A DNA stretch of 64,000 bases, taken from assembly GCF_012927245.1 (NCBI RefSeq), contig NZ_JABBGE010000008.1, forward strand, positions 124,001 to 188,000, read 5' to 3'. The position numbers were made by a program, and so were the translations under genes. This stretch comes from Streptomyces sp. R302 (GTDB lineage Bacteria > Actinomycetota > Actinomycetes > Streptomycetales > Streptomycetaceae). A model generated the notes under the pieces. That model was not told the origin of the DNA, searched no databases, and saw only the letters and a list, made by a program, of their open reading frames with translations. Positions 55,857 through 64,000 of the stretch are shown one piece after another; the stretch's first letter is position 1; each line of letters opens with the position of its first letter.

Positions 55857-56647
55857 CGCCGGGGTCCTCGTCCTTCATCGACTTCCTCGCCGACCACTCG
55901 CCGGAGCTGCTGCCGGGCAACCGGAGGCTGCCGGAGGGGATCGTCGAGGCTCCGCACGGTACGACGATCGTGGCCGCGACGTTCCCGGGGGGCGTCGTGC
56001 TCGCGGGTGACCGGCGGGCCACCATGGGCAACATGATCGCGCAGCGGGACATCGAGAAGGTGTTCCCCGCGGACGAGTACTCCGCAGTCGGCATCGCCGG
56101 CACCGCCGGTCTCGCCGTCGAGATGGTGAAGCTCTTCCAGCTGGAGCTGGAGCACTTCGAGAAGGTGGAGGGCGCCACGCTCTCCCTGGAGGGCAAGGCG
56201 AACCGTCTCTCCACCATGATCCGCAGCAACCTCGGCATGGCCATGCAGGGCCTCGCCGTCGTGCCGCTCTTCGCCGGCTGGGACGAGGGCCGGGAGAAGG
56301 GCCGGATCTTCTCGTACGACGTGACCGGCGGCCGCTCCGAGGAGCACGGCTACGCCGCCACCGGCTCGGGTTCCATCTTCGCCCGCGGCTCCATGAAGAA
56401 GCTGTACCGCGAGGACCTCACCGAGCAGCAGGCGACCACACTGGTCGTACAGGCGCTGTACGACGCGGCGGACGACGACTCGGCGACCGGTGGCCCGGAC
56501 CTGGCCCGCCGGATCTTCCCGATCGTCACCGTCATCACCGACGAGGGCTTCCGCAGGCTCACCGAGGCGGAATCCTCCGAGCTGGCCCGTTCGGTCACCG
56601 AGCGGCGTCTGGAGCAGCCGGACGGACCGCGCGCCGCCCTGCTCTGA
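55808..56647 (+). CDS. prcB: 20S proteasome beta subunit
   Basis: A 279-residue precursor. A 51-residue propeptide (starting MEPNTRSTGRLPAAFLTPGS) is removed before Thr52 in APHG-TTIVAATF, the catalytic N-terminal nucleophile. The remaining beta fold has the conserved Asp in AGDRRATMGN and Lys in IEKVFPADEY. Seven-fold rings of PrcB cut substrates inside the chamber. The GTG at 55808 has GAAGGA 5-6 bases before it. Its first 49 bases overlap the endonuclease gene in a different frame. Confidence 0.98.
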   Translation: MEPNTRSTGRLPAAFLTPGSSSFIDFLADHSPELLPGNRRLPEGIVEAPHGTTIVAATFPGGVVLAGDRRATMGNMIAQRDIEKVFPADEYSAVGIAGTAGLAVEMVKLFQLELEHFEKVEGATLSLEGKANRLSTMIRSNLGMAMQGLAVVPLFAGWDEGREKGRIFSYDVTGGRSEEHGYAATGSGSIFARGSMKKLYREDLTEQQATTLVVQALYDAADDDSATGGPDLARRIFPIVTVITDEGFRRLTEAESSELARSVTERRLEQPDGPRAALL

Positions 56648-56693
56648 CCCGTACGTCGCCCCCTCACAGCCCAGAAGAAAGGGACGAGCGCCG

Positions 56694-57446
56694 GTGTCGA
56701 CACCGTTCTACGTCTCCCCCCAGCAGGCCATGGCCGACCGCGCGGAGTACGCCCGCAAGGGCATCGCGCGCGGACGGAGCCTGGTCGTGCTCCAGTACGC
56801 CGACGGCATCGTCTTCGTCGGTGAGAACCCGTCCCGCGCCCTGCACAAGTTCAGCGAGATCTACGACCGGATCGGCTTCGCCGCCGCCGGCAAGTACAAC
56901 GAGTACGAGAACCTGCGGATCGGCGGCGTCCGCTACGCCGACCTGCGCGGTTACACCTACGACCGGGACGACGTCACCGCGCGCGGCCTGGCCAACGTCT
57001 ACGCGCAGACGCTGGGCACCATCTTCTCCAGCGCCGGCGAGAAGCCGTACGAGGTGGAGCTGGTGGTCGCCGAGGTCGGCACCGAGCCGGCCGGGGACCA
57101 GATCTACCGGCTGCCGCACGACGGCTCCATCGTGGACGAGCACGGCTCGGTGGCGGTGGGCGGCAACGCGGAGCAGATCAGCTCCTTCCTGGACCAGCGC
57201 CACCGGGACGGGATGTCGCTCGCGGAGGCCCTGAAGCTCGCGGTGCAGGCGCTCTCCCGGGACACCAACGGCACCGAGCGGGAGATCCCCGCCGAGCGCC
57301 TGGAGGTGGCGGTCCTGGACCGCACGCGTCCGCAGCAGCGGAAGTTCAAGCGGATCGTCGGCCGCCAGCTGTCGCGCCTCCTGGAGGCGGACGACGCGGC
57401 GATCACGAAGACGGACGAGCCCTCGGACGAGGCGCCCGAGGAGTAG
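56694..57446 (+). CDS. prcA: 20S proteasome alpha subunit
   Basis: A 250-residue alpha subunit. The N-terminal gate helix region MSTPFYVSPQQAMADRAEYA is followed by the conserved KGIARGRSLVVLQYADGIVFV core and a long acidic, probably disordered C-terminal tail (KTDEPSDEAPEE). Alpha rings gate access to PrcB and dock the Arc C-terminal GQYL. It starts at a GTG 46 bp after prcB and is followed by a strong terminator. Confidence 0.98.
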   Translation: MSTPFYVSPQQAMADRAEYARKGIARGRSLVVLQYADGIVFVGENPSRALHKFSEIYDRIGFAAAGKYNEYENLRIGGVRYADLRGYTYDRDDVTARGLANVYAQTLGTIFSSAGEKPYEVELVVAEVGTEPAGDQIYRLPHDGSIVDEHGSVAVGGNAEQISSFLDQRHRDGMSLAEALKLAVQALSRDTNGTEREIPAERLEVAVLDRTRPQQRKFKRIVGRQLSRLLEADDAAITKTDEPSDEAPEE

Positions 57447-57458
57447 GTCCCGAGCGGA

Positions 57459-57504
57459 CGCGCGGAGGGGTTCGGTCCATCAGGGCCGGGCCCCTCCGCG
57501 CGTT
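57459..57504. terminator. Terminator between prcA and the lacI gene
   Basis: ACGCGCGGAGGGG pairs perfectly with CCCCTCCGCGCGT (13 bp). It closes the pup-endonuclease-prcB-prcA unit and also the convergent LacI gene. Confidence 0.85.
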
Positions 57505-57511
57505 CCGGGGG

Positions 57512-58531
57512 TCAGAGGGCCGGTGCCGGGCCCGTGGAGCCGCGCGGGACCAGCTCGGCGGGCAGGACGTCGGAGCGGGCCGGTTCGCCCGTCAGGACGG
57601 CGAGCAGCGCCTCCATGCCGCGGCGGCCGAACTCCTCGGCGGGCAGCCGGACCGTGGTGAGTTCCGGCTCGACGGCCGTCGCGAGCGCCATGTCGTCGAA
57701 GCCGGTGACGGAGAGGTCCTCCGGGACGCGCAGGCCGAGGCGGCGGGCGGCCTTGCAGACGCCGGCGGCGAGGATGTCGTCGTCGCAGACGACCGCCGTG
57801 GGGCGGGGCCCGGGGGCGGCGAGGGCGGCGCCGGCGGCCTCCCGGGCGGCCGCGACGGTCAGCGGGGACCGTACGGTGCGCACCTCCGTCCCGCGCAGGG
57901 CCTCGCCGAGCGCGGCGGCGCGGACGTCGAAGGTCCAGGAGGGGGCCGCGGAGGCGAGGTGCAGGAAGCGGCGGTGGCCGAGGGCGAGCAGATGGGCGGT
58001 GACGAGCCGCATGCCCTGGGCGACGTCGAGGTTGACGTGGGCGGCGGCGCCGGGGTCCGCCGGGTCGCTGTCGAGCATGACGAGCGGGAGTTCGCTGCCG
58101 CGGAAGGCCTCCAGAGCGGCGGTGGCCATGGAGGAGGCGAGGACGCCGTCGAGGGCGGCCTGGGCGGAGGCGAACGGGTCGCGGGCGGGGCCCACGCCGT
58201 CGGGGGAGGGGTAGAGCACGACGCCGAAGCCGTGGTCGGCGGCGACCGCCGCCGCGCCGGTGTACACGTGGGCGAAGAACTCGTTGGTGAGCGCGGGGAC
58301 GACGAGCAGGGCGGTACGGGTGCGGCCGAGGCGCAGGTTGCGGGCGGCGAGGTTGGGCCGGTAGCCGAGGGCGCGGGCGGCGTCCCGGACGGTGCCGGCC
58401 GTGCGTTCCGACACACGGCCGCGCCACTTGTCGCCGAGGACGAGGGAGACGGTGGCCTGTGAGACGCCTGCCACCCGGGCCACGTCCTTGCTGGTTGGAC
58501 GGGTGGCGCCCGGGGGTTCGGGGGTCTGCAC
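57512..58531 (-). CDS. LacI family transcriptional regulator
   Basis: A 339-residue LacI/GalR repressor. The HTH and hinge are SKDVARVAGVSQATVSLVLGDKWRGRVSERT and ALGYRPNLAARNLR (residues 14-66). The periplasmic-binding-protein-like sensor domain includes LVMLDSDPADPG and SVTGFDDMALAT. Sugars or nucleosides are the usual ligands. It is divergent from the MFS gene at 58677 and probably controls it through the paired TACGTA elements at 58615-58641. The pair interrupts the proteasome locus. Confidence 0.93.
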   Translation of the reverse strand: MQTPEPPGATRPTSKDVARVAGVSQATVSLVLGDKWRGRVSERTAGTVRDAARALGYRPNLAARNLRLGRTRTALLVVPALTNEFFAHVYTGAAAVAADHGFGVVLYPSPDGVGPARDPFASAQAALDGVLASSMATAALEAFRGSELPLVMLDSDPADPGAAAHVNLDVAQGMRLVTAHLLALGHRRFLHLASAAPSWTFDVRAAALGEALRGTEVRTVRSPLTVAAAREAAGAALAAPGPRPTAVVCDDDILAAGVCKAARRLGLRVPEDLSVTGFDDMALATAVEPELTTVRLPAEEFGRRGMEALLAVLTGEPARSDVLPAELVPRGSTGPAPAL

Positions 58532-58614
58532 GGGGCCTCCGGGGTGGACGCTGTCGGTGGGGCGCTGGTCGGTGGGGCGGGGACGCGGGGTGGACCCGTG
58601 TCACGCCGCCATGG

Positions 58615-58641
58615 TACGTATGACGACGCTAGTTATACGTA
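58615..58641. promoter_or_regulatory. Paired TACGTA elements between lacI and the MFS gene
   Basis: TACGTA occurs at 58615-58620 and 58636-58641, exactly 21 bp apart (two helical turns), between the divergent starts. The second lies in an AT-rich TTATACGTAAAAC. They are candidate LacI-family operators or half of a promoter. Confidence 0.5.
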
Positions 58642-58676
58642 AAACCTCGGCGGGAGCCGACGGAGGGGAGACCCGC

Positions 58677-59948
58677 ATGGCCACCGAGGCCACGGCACAC
58701 GGCGGCTACCGCGACATCCTGCGGGCGCCGCACGCGCTCCGCCTGCTCACCGGCACCCTGGTCGGCCGGCTGCCCAACGGCACCGGGCCCGTCGCCATGA
58801 CCCTCTTCGTCCGCGACCAGGGCGGCGGCTACACCCTCGCGGGCGGCCTCGTCGCCGCGTACGGCCTCGCCAACGCCGTCGGCCAGCCGCTCCTCGGCCG
58901 TGCCGTCGACCTCAAGGGGCAGCCCCGGGTCCAGCTGCCCGCCGCCGTGCTCTCGGCCCTCGGCATGGCCCTCTTCGCCCTCGTGGGCATCGGCGACCTC
59001 CCGCTCGCCTACGCCGCCGTCGTCCTCGCCGGGTTCTTCACCCCGCCCCTGGAGGGCGGCCTGCGCGCCCTCTGGCCGAGCGTCCTGGGCCGCGAGGACC
59101 GGGTGCACCGGGCGTACGCCCTCGACGCGGTCGCCCAGGAGGTCATGTTCACCGTCGGCCCGCTCCTGGTGACCCTCCTCGTCGCCCTGTGGTCGCCCGC
59201 CGCCGCCCTCCTCGCCATCAACCTCATAGGCGTCCTCGGAGCCCTCTCCGTCGTCCTCTCCGAGCCGTCCCGGGCCTGGCGCTCCGCGCCCCGCGAGGCC
59301 CACTGGCTGGGCGCCCTGCGGTCCCGGGGGCTGCTCGCCCTGCTCGGCTCGTTCTTCTTCGTCGGGCTCGCCCTCGGCTCCATCACGGTCGCCGCCGTCG
59401 CCTACGCCGACGACCGCGGCGCCCCGTCCGTCTACGGCTGGCTGATGGCCGCCCTCGGCCTCGGCGCCCTCCTCGGCGGCGTCCTCTACGGCGCCCGGCG
59501 GTGGGCCGGCGCGCCCGAGCGCCGGCTGCGCGTCCTGGTCGGGCTCCTCGCGCTCTGCTACCTGCCGCTGACGCTCACCCCGGGCCCGGTCGCCATGAGC
59601 GCCCTCGCGGCCCTCTCGGGCTTCTTCCTCGCCCCCGTACTGGCCTGCGCCTTCATCGTGGTGGACCGGCACGCCCCGGCCGGCACCGTCACCGAGGCCT
59701 TCTCCTGGCTGGTCACCACCTTCGGCGTCGGCGCCGCCCTGGGCTCGGCCGCCGCCGGGCCCGCCGTCGAACTCTCCGGGACCGTGGCGGGGTTCGCGGT
59801 GGCCGGTGCCGGCGGACTGACCGCGCTGCTGGTCCTGCTCGCCACCGGGCGGGTGCTGAACGACCCCGACGCGCCCGGCCGCCGCTCCCGACACGCCGCG
59901 GGCGGGGGCGCCGCCGGCGCCGTACACGCCGAAAAGAACACCCTCTGA
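58677..59948 (+). CDS. MFS transporter
   Basis: A 423-residue major facilitator protein with about 12 membrane segments, lacking any strong substrate signature. The first half includes GTLVGRLPNGTGPVAMTLF and AAYGLANAVGQPLLGRAVDL (motif A region), and the second half begins near LRSRGLLALLGSFFFVGLA. The C-terminal tail is hydrophilic. GGAGGGGAG precedes the ATG at 58677. It is controlled probably by the divergent LacI. The substrate is unknown; efflux and sugar uptake are both possible. Confidence 0.92.
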   Translation: MATEATAHGGYRDILRAPHALRLLTGTLVGRLPNGTGPVAMTLFVRDQGGGYTLAGGLVAAYGLANAVGQPLLGRAVDLKGQPRVQLPAAVLSALGMALFALVGIGDLPLAYAAVVLAGFFTPPLEGGLRALWPSVLGREDRVHRAYALDAVAQEVMFTVGPLLVTLLVALWSPAAALLAINLIGVLGALSVVLSEPSRAWRSAPREAHWLGALRSRGLLALLGSFFFVGLALGSITVAAVAYADDRGAPSVYGWLMAALGLGALLGGVLYGARRWAGAPERRLRVLVGLLALCYLPLTLTPGPVAMSALAALSGFFLAPVLACAFIVVDRHAPAGTVTEAFSWLVTTFGVGAALGSAAAGPAVELSGTVAGFAVAGAGGLTALLVLLATGRVLNDPDAPGRRSRHAAGGGAAGAVHAEKNTL

Positions 59949-60005
59949 CCGGAAAACGATCGGGACGGAAACGTCCAACCCGGTTTCAGCACAGGCTGTC
60001 AGGCG

Positions 60006-60011
60006 TAATGT
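60006..60011 (+). promoter_or_regulatory. -10 element of a probable leaderless pafA promoter
   Basis: TAATGT lies 6 bases before the pafA ATG and no Shine-Dalgarno is present, so transcription would begin at or next to the ATG. A GTTTCA at about 59983 could be the -35. Confidence 0.55.
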
Positions 60012-60017
60012 TCAGAC

Positions 60018-61379
60018 ATGGACCGCCGCATTTTCGGGCTGGAGAACGAGTACGGCGTCACGTGCACGTTCAGGGGACAGCGCCGACTGTCTCCTGACGA
60101 AGTGGCGCGGTACCTCTTCCGCCGAGTCGTGTCATGGGGCCGCAGCAGCAATGTCTTCCTGCGGAACGGTGCCCGCCTGTACCTCGACGTGGGTTCGCAT
60201 CCGGAATACGCCACACCGGAATGCGACGACGTGATCGAACTCGTCACCCACGACAAGGCCGGCGAGCGCATTCTCGAAGGTCTTCTCGTGGACGCCGAAC
60301 GCCGCCTGCACGAGGAGGGAATCGCGGGCGACGTCTACCTCTTCAAGAACAACACCGACTCCGCCGGAAACTCCTACGGCTGCCACGAGAACTATCTCGT
60401 CGCCCGCCACGGCGAGTTCTCCCGCCTCGCCGACATCCTCATCCCGTTCCTGGTGACGCGTCAGCTGATCTGTGGCGCCGGCAAGGTGCTCCAGACCCCG
60501 CGCGGCGCCGTCTACTGCGTCTCCCAGCGCGCCGAGCACATCTGGGAGGGCGTCAGCTCCGCCACCACCCGCTCCCGGCCCATCATCAACACCCGGGACG
60601 AGCCGCACGCCGACGCCGAGCGCTACCGCCGGCTCCACGTCATCGTCGGCGACTCCAACATGTCCGAGACGACCATGCTCCTCAAGGTCGGCGCCACCGA
60701 CCTCGTGCTGCGCATGATCGAGGCGGGCACCGTGATGCGCGACCTGACCCTGGAGAACCCGATCCGGGCCATCCGCGAGGTCAGCCACGACATCACCGGC
60801 CAGCGCAAGGTGCGCCTGGCCAGCGGCCGCGAGGCCTCCGCCCTGGAGGTGCAGCGCGAGTACTTCGAGAAGGCCTCCGACTTCGTCGACCGGCGCGGCA
60901 TCCGCTCCGGCACCGTCGCCCAGGTCCTCGAACTGTGGGGCCGCACGCTCGACGCGATCGAGCAGGAGGAGCTGGACCGCATCCAGACCGAGATCGACTG
61001 GGTGATGAAGTACAAGCTCATCGAGCGGTACCGCGCCAAGCACAACATGACCATGTCGAACCCGCGGGTCGCCCAGATAGACCTCGCCTACCACGACATC
61101 CACCGCCGCCGCGGGCTGTACTACCTGCTCCAGAAGAACGGGCAGGCGGCGCGGATCTGCAACGACGTGAAGATCTTCGAGGGCAAGTCCGTGCCCCCGC
61201 AGACGACCCGGGCCCGGCTCCGCGGCGACTTCATCCGCCGCGCCCAGGAGCAGCGCCGGGACTTCACCGTCGACTGGGTCCACCTCAAGCTCAACGACCA
61301 GGCGCAGCGCACGGTCCTCTGCAAGGACCCGTTCCGCTCGGTGGACGACCGGGTGGAGAAGCTGATCGCCGGTATGTAG
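60018..61379 (+). CDS. pafA: Pup--protein ligase
   Basis: A 453-residue glutamine synthetase-like ligase that activates the Pup C-terminal Glu with ATP and joins it to substrate lysines. It has RRIFGLENEYGVTCTF with the metal-binding glutamates, YLDVGSHPEYATPECDD, LFKNNTDSAGNSYGCHENYL, RPIINTRDEPHADAERYRRLH and a C-terminal domain ending VDDRVEKLIAGM. It lacks the Dop loop. No ribosome site is seen upstream. It is followed by a hairpin terminator and two FKBP genes. Confidence 0.98.
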   Translation: MDRRIFGLENEYGVTCTFRGQRRLSPDEVARYLFRRVVSWGRSSNVFLRNGARLYLDVGSHPEYATPECDDVIELVTHDKAGERILEGLLVDAERRLHEEGIAGDVYLFKNNTDSAGNSYGCHENYLVARHGEFSRLADILIPFLVTRQLICGAGKVLQTPRGAVYCVSQRAEHIWEGVSSATTRSRPIINTRDEPHADAERYRRLHVIVGDSNMSETTMLLKVGATDLVLRMIEAGTVMRDLTLENPIRAIREVSHDITGQRKVRLASGREASALEVQREYFEKASDFVDRRGIRSGTVAQVLELWGRTLDAIEQEELDRIQTEIDWVMKYKLIERYRAKHNMTMSNPRVAQIDLAYHDIHRRRGLYYLLQKNGQAARICNDVKIFEGKSVPPQTTRARLRGDFIRRAQEQRRDFTVDWVHLKLNDQAQRTVLCKDPFRSVDDRVEKLIAGM

Positions 61380-61400
61380 GACGGTCACAAGACCGGACCG

Positions 61401-61429
61401 GGGCCCCGTGCGCAGGACGCGCGGGGCCC
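61401..61429 (+). terminator. Terminator after pafA
   Basis: GGGCCCCG-T-GCGC pairs with GCGCGGGGCCC with one bulged T, followed by TGGACGTTTT. Confidence 0.75.
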
Positions 61430-61497
61430 TGGACGTTTTGGGCGGGTCCCTTAGAGTGTCCGGACAACTACTGTGCCGTCTGAGATCTGAGGAACAC

Positions 61498-62433
61498 GTG
61501 CGCCGAATTGCCGGCCTTCTCGTCGTCCCGCTGCTGCTGCTCACAGCGGCCTGCGGCAGCGACACCAAGGGCTCCGATAACGCCTCGATGACCAACGGGC
61601 TGCCCGCCATCACCGCGGGGCAGAAGTTCGGCGAGAAGCCGACCCTCTCCAAGGGCGAGGGCGACCCGCCGAAGGAGCTCAAGGTCAACGTCATCAGCGA
61701 GGGCGACGGCCCGGCGACCAAGGACGGCGACGCCCTCCAGGTCAACTACCTCGGTCAGACCTGGGACTCGACGACCCCCTTCGACAACAGCTTCGACCGC
61801 GGCGAGCCGTTCACCCTCACCCTCGGCGCCGGTCAGGTCATCAAGGGCTGGGACCAGGGCCTGAAGGGTCAGAAGGTCGGCAGCCGCGTCGAGATCGGCA
61901 TCCCGCCGGAGCTGGGCTACGGCGAGCAGGGCTCCCCGCCGAGCATCAAGGGCGGCGCCACCCTCGTCTTCGTCGTCGACATCCTGAAGGCGACCACGGT
62001 CCCGAAGTCCGCCGAGGGCACCGTCGTCGCGCAGGAGAACAAGGACCTGCCGAAGGTCGGTACCAACACCGACGGCAAGGCGCCCTCGCTGACCGTCCCG
62101 AAGACCGACGCGCCGACGAAGCTCGTCTCCAACTACGTCATCGAGGGCAAGGGCGAGGTCGTCAAGGCCAGCGACACCCTGACCGTCCAGTACCAGGGCG
62201 TGCTCTGGAAGGACGGCAAGAAGTTCGACAGCTCCTACGACCGGGGCGCCCCGGCCACCTTCCCGCTCGCCAACGTCATCAAGGGCTGGAGCAAGGGCCT
62301 TGAGGGCAAGAAGGTCGGCAGCCGCGTGTTGATCGTCGCCCCGCCGGCCGACGGCTACGGCGACCAGGCCCAGGGCCCGATCCCGGCGAACTCGACCCTC
62401 GTCTTCACGGTCGACATCCTCACCAAGCAGTGA
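61498..62433 (+). CDS. Lipoprotein with two FKBP-type peptidyl-prolyl isomerase domains
   Basis: A 311-residue exported isomerase. The lipoprotein signal ends LTAAC (Cys about residue 19). Two FKBP domains follow: residues about 60-165 (YLGQTWDSTTPFDNSFDRGE ... GQVIKGWDQGLKGQKVGSR) and about 205-310 (YQGVLWKDGKKFDSSYDRG ... IKGWSKGLEGKKVGSRVL). In the second domain some active-site aromatics are changed, so one domain may be chaperone-only. It probably folds proteins outside the membrane. GTG start with GAGGA upstream. It stands between pafA and a second FKBP gene. Confidence 0.94.
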   Translation: MRRIAGLLVVPLLLLTAACGSDTKGSDNASMTNGLPAITAGQKFGEKPTLSKGEGDPPKELKVNVISEGDGPATKDGDALQVNYLGQTWDSTTPFDNSFDRGEPFTLTLGAGQVIKGWDQGLKGQKVGSRVEIGIPPELGYGEQGSPPSIKGGATLVFVVDILKATTVPKSAEGTVVAQENKDLPKVGTNTDGKAPSLTVPKTDAPTKLVSNYVIEGKGEVVKASDTLTVQYQGVLWKDGKKFDSSYDRGAPATFPLANVIKGWSKGLEGKKVGSRVLIVAPPADGYGDQAQGPIPANSTLVFTVDILTKQ

Positions 62434-62529
62434 CGGGTTCCCGCGCGTCCCGGCCCGCCAGGCGGTAGGTTGTCGGGGTCGCGCGGGCCATCGTCCGCGC
62501 GGTTTCACCCGTATGAGGAGCACACTGCA

Positions 62530-62910
62530 GTGAGCATCGAGAAGCCCGAGGTCGACTTCCCGGGCGGCGAGCCGCCGGCCGACCTGGAGATCAAGGACAT
62601 CTGGGAGGGCGACGGCGCGGAGGCCGCGGCCGGTGACACGGTCAAGGTCCACTACGTCGGTGTCTCCTTCAGCACCGGTGAGGAGTTCGACGCCTCCTGG
62701 AACCGCGGCGAGGCGCTGGAGTTCCCGCTCGGTGTCGGCATGGTCATCCAGGGCTGGGACCGTGGTGTCCAGGGCATGAAGGTCGGCGGCCGCCGCCAGC
62801 TGGTCATCCCCGCGCACCTCGCCTACGGCGACCGCGGCGCCGGCGGCAAGATCGCCCCCGGCGAGACGCTGATCTTCGTCTGCGACCTGGTGGGCGTGAA
62901 GAAGCCCTGA
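62530..62910 (+). CDS. Cytoplasmic FKBP-type peptidyl-prolyl cis-trans isomerase
   Basis: A 126-residue single-domain FKBP with VHYVGVSFSTGEEFDASWNRGE, the core VIQGWDRGVQGMKVGGRRQL and LAYGDRGAGGKIAPGETLIFVCDL. All usual FK506-pocket residues (Tyr, Phe, Asp, Trp, Tyr) look present, and there is no signal peptide. It catalyses proline isomerisation in the cytoplasm. The GTG follows GAGGAG. FKBP genes between pafA and pafBC are also known in other actinobacteria as I recall. A terminator follows. Confidence 0.95.
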   Translation: MSIEKPEVDFPGGEPPADLEIKDIWEGDGAEAAAGDTVKVHYVGVSFSTGEEFDASWNRGEALEFPLGVGMVIQGWDRGVQGMKVGGRRQLVIPAHLAYGDRGAGGKIAPGETLIFVCDLVGVKKP

Positions 62911-62930
62911 CCCGGCCCGCGCACCCCACC

Positions 62931-62961
62931 GAGGGCCCCCGCCTCCACGGCGGGGGCCCTC
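62931..62961 (+). terminator. Terminator after the FKBP gene
   Basis: GAGGGCCCCCGC pairs with GCGGGGGCCCTC (12 bp) across a 7-base loop, followed by GGCTTTT. Confidence 0.88.
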
Positions 62962-63038
62962 GGCTTTTGCCCGGACACCCCGGGGCGGTACGGTCGGACG
63001 TCCGAGAACGGAACCGGGGAAGAGGGTGCAAGGCGTCC

Positions 63039-63995
63039 ATGGCGATTGCCAAGGCCGAGCGGCTCATGAATCTCGCGCTGTGCCTGCTCGGGACGCGACG
63101 CGCCCTCAGCAAGCGGGAGCTGCGCGGCTCCATCGAGGCCTATCTGGAGGCCAGCGGCGACGAGGCCTTCAACCGCATGTTCGAGCGCGACAAGGACGAC
63201 CTGCGCGAGCTCGGACTGGTGATCGAGACCGTCGAGAACCTCGACGGCGAGACCGGCTACCTCGCCCGCCGCGACTCCAACCGCCTCCCGCCCATCACCC
63301 TGGACGTCGAGGAGGCCGCCGCGCTCGGTCTCGCCGCCCGGGTCTGGCAGCAGGCCCGCCTCGCCGGAGCCGCCAGCGGCGCCCTCCAGAAGCTGCGCGC
63401 CGCCGGCATGCCCGAGGCCGAGGAGACGTACGAGATCCAGCCGAGCGCCCTCGAACCCCGCATCCCGGTCCACGAGGCAGCCTTCGAGCCGCTGATGCTC
63501 GCCTGCCGCGACCGGCGCCCGGTCTCCTTCGAGTACCGCAAGGCCAACGCCGCCCGCCCCGAGCCCCGCCAGGTCGAGCCCTGGACGCTGGAGTGCTGGC
63601 GCGGCCACTGGTACCTCGCCGGCTGGGACCGCGAACGCGGCGCCGAGCGGGTCTTCCGCCTCTCCCGCATCACCGGCAAGGTCCGCTCGCGGGCCGGTGC
63701 CTTCACCGCGCCCGTGCCCGACGTTGTCACCGTCCGCGAGACCGTCGAGAGCTGGGCGGGGGAGACCGCCACCCGCTCCGCCCGGATCCGGCTGCGGAGC
63801 GGCTGCGGCTATCCGCTGCGGGCCCGCGCCACCGAGACGAGCGAGGGCGCCGACGGCTGGGACGAGCTGGAGATCCCGTACGGGCACGGCCTCGACGCCT
63901 GGCTCGTCGAGTTCGGCCCCGACGTCGTCGTACTGGAACCGGCCGACCTGAGGGCCGATGTGGTGGAGCGGCTGCGCGCCGTCGCCAAGGGCTGA
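63039..63995 (+). CDS. pafB: WYL-domain transcriptional regulator PafB
   Basis: A 318-residue HTH-WYL protein: N-terminal winged helix (KAERLMNLALCLLGTRRALS, FERDKDDLRELGLVIE), then the WYL domain (CRDRRPVSFEYRK, ECWRGHWYLAGWDRERGAERVFRLSRI) and a C-terminal WCX extension. PafB forms a complex with PafC that activates the RecA/LexA-independent DNA-damage regulon in mycobacteria, turned on by a nucleic-acid ligand at the WYL domain. The pafC gene should start just past the end of the window. The ATG at 63039 gives MAIAKAERL. Confidence 0.96.
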   Translation: MAIAKAERLMNLALCLLGTRRALSKRELRGSIEAYLEASGDEAFNRMFERDKDDLRELGLVIETVENLDGETGYLARRDSNRLPPITLDVEEAAALGLAARVWQQARLAGAASGALQKLRAAGMPEAEETYEIQPSALEPRIPVHEAAFEPLMLACRDRRPVSFEYRKANAARPEPRQVEPWTLECWRGHWYLAGWDRERGAERVFRLSRITGKVRSRAGAFTAPVPDVVTVRETVESWAGETATRSARIRLRSGCGYPLRARATETSEGADGWDELEIPYGHGLDAWLVEFGPDVVVLEPADLRADVVERLRAVAKG

Positions 63996-64000
63996 GGGGA

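Overview
This window is a high-GC actinobacterial chromosome segment and almost certainly comes from a Streptomyces species. The evidence is a third-codon GC bias in nearly every gene, frequent GTG starts, two chaplin genes (aerial-hyphae surface proteins), the gylR/glycerol operon, mycothiol genes, and a complete Pup-proteasome locus. Gene order agrees with what I recall of the S. coelicolor SCO1640-SCO1690 core region read in reverse. No prophage, integrase, IS element, CRISPR array or secondary-metabolite cluster is visible.

Layout. 0-9 kb: a TetR regulator with an acyl-CoA dehydrogenase/phosphotransferase operon, a metallo-hydrolase, a quinone oxidoreductase, two small DUF202 membrane proteins, a NUDIX hydrolase and a flavoprotein dehydrogenase. 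This part is the most eroded: it holds a truncated, frameshifted SDR remnant (6941-7204), a multiply frameshifted luciferase-like oxidoreductase (9141-9953) and two arrays of short tandem repeats (14 bp at 5213-5496, 20 bp at 9961-10100). 10-13 kb: gluconate uptake and phosphorylation (gntP, gntK) divergent from a GntR regulator, with two palindromes between them. 13-19 kb: amino-acid permease, mycothiol-dependent formaldehyde dehydrogenase with its metallo-hydrolase partner, pseudouridine synthase, tRNA-Leu(GAG) and an M20 peptidase. 19-21 kb: chaplins chpH and chpC. 21-27 kb: a RecD2-like protein whose ATPase motifs are degenerate, an aldo/keto reductase, an F420-type oxidoreductase, a ferritin-like protein and CorA. 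28-32.5 kb: the phosphatase-DUF3090-kinase-like-mshC-PAC2 block around mycothiol ligase. 32.7-38 kb: glycerol operon glpF-glpK-glpD with its IclR-family regulator gylR. 38-42.4 kb: B12-dependent methionine synthase metH and a HAD phosphatase. 42.4-46.2 kb: a 490-bp gene-free structured stretch and two tandem solute-binding lipoproteins. 46-50 kb: orphan response regulator, RecB-like nuclease, site-2 protease and tRNA m1A methyltransferase.

50-64 kb: Pup-proteasome locus, ordered ferredoxin, arc, dop, pup, endonuclease VII-like gene, prcB, prcA, lacI/MFS pair, pafA, two FKBP isomerases, pafB. Dop deamidates Pup (which ends in Gly-Gly-Gln), PafA ligates it to substrates, Arc unfolds the tagged substrates into the PrcAB chamber, and PafB (with PafC just outside the window) activates DNA-damage genes. 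The least explained items are the endonuclease VII-like gene that overlaps prcB, the ATPase-dead RecD2 homologue, and the tandem-repeat/palindrome structures in the first 10 kb.
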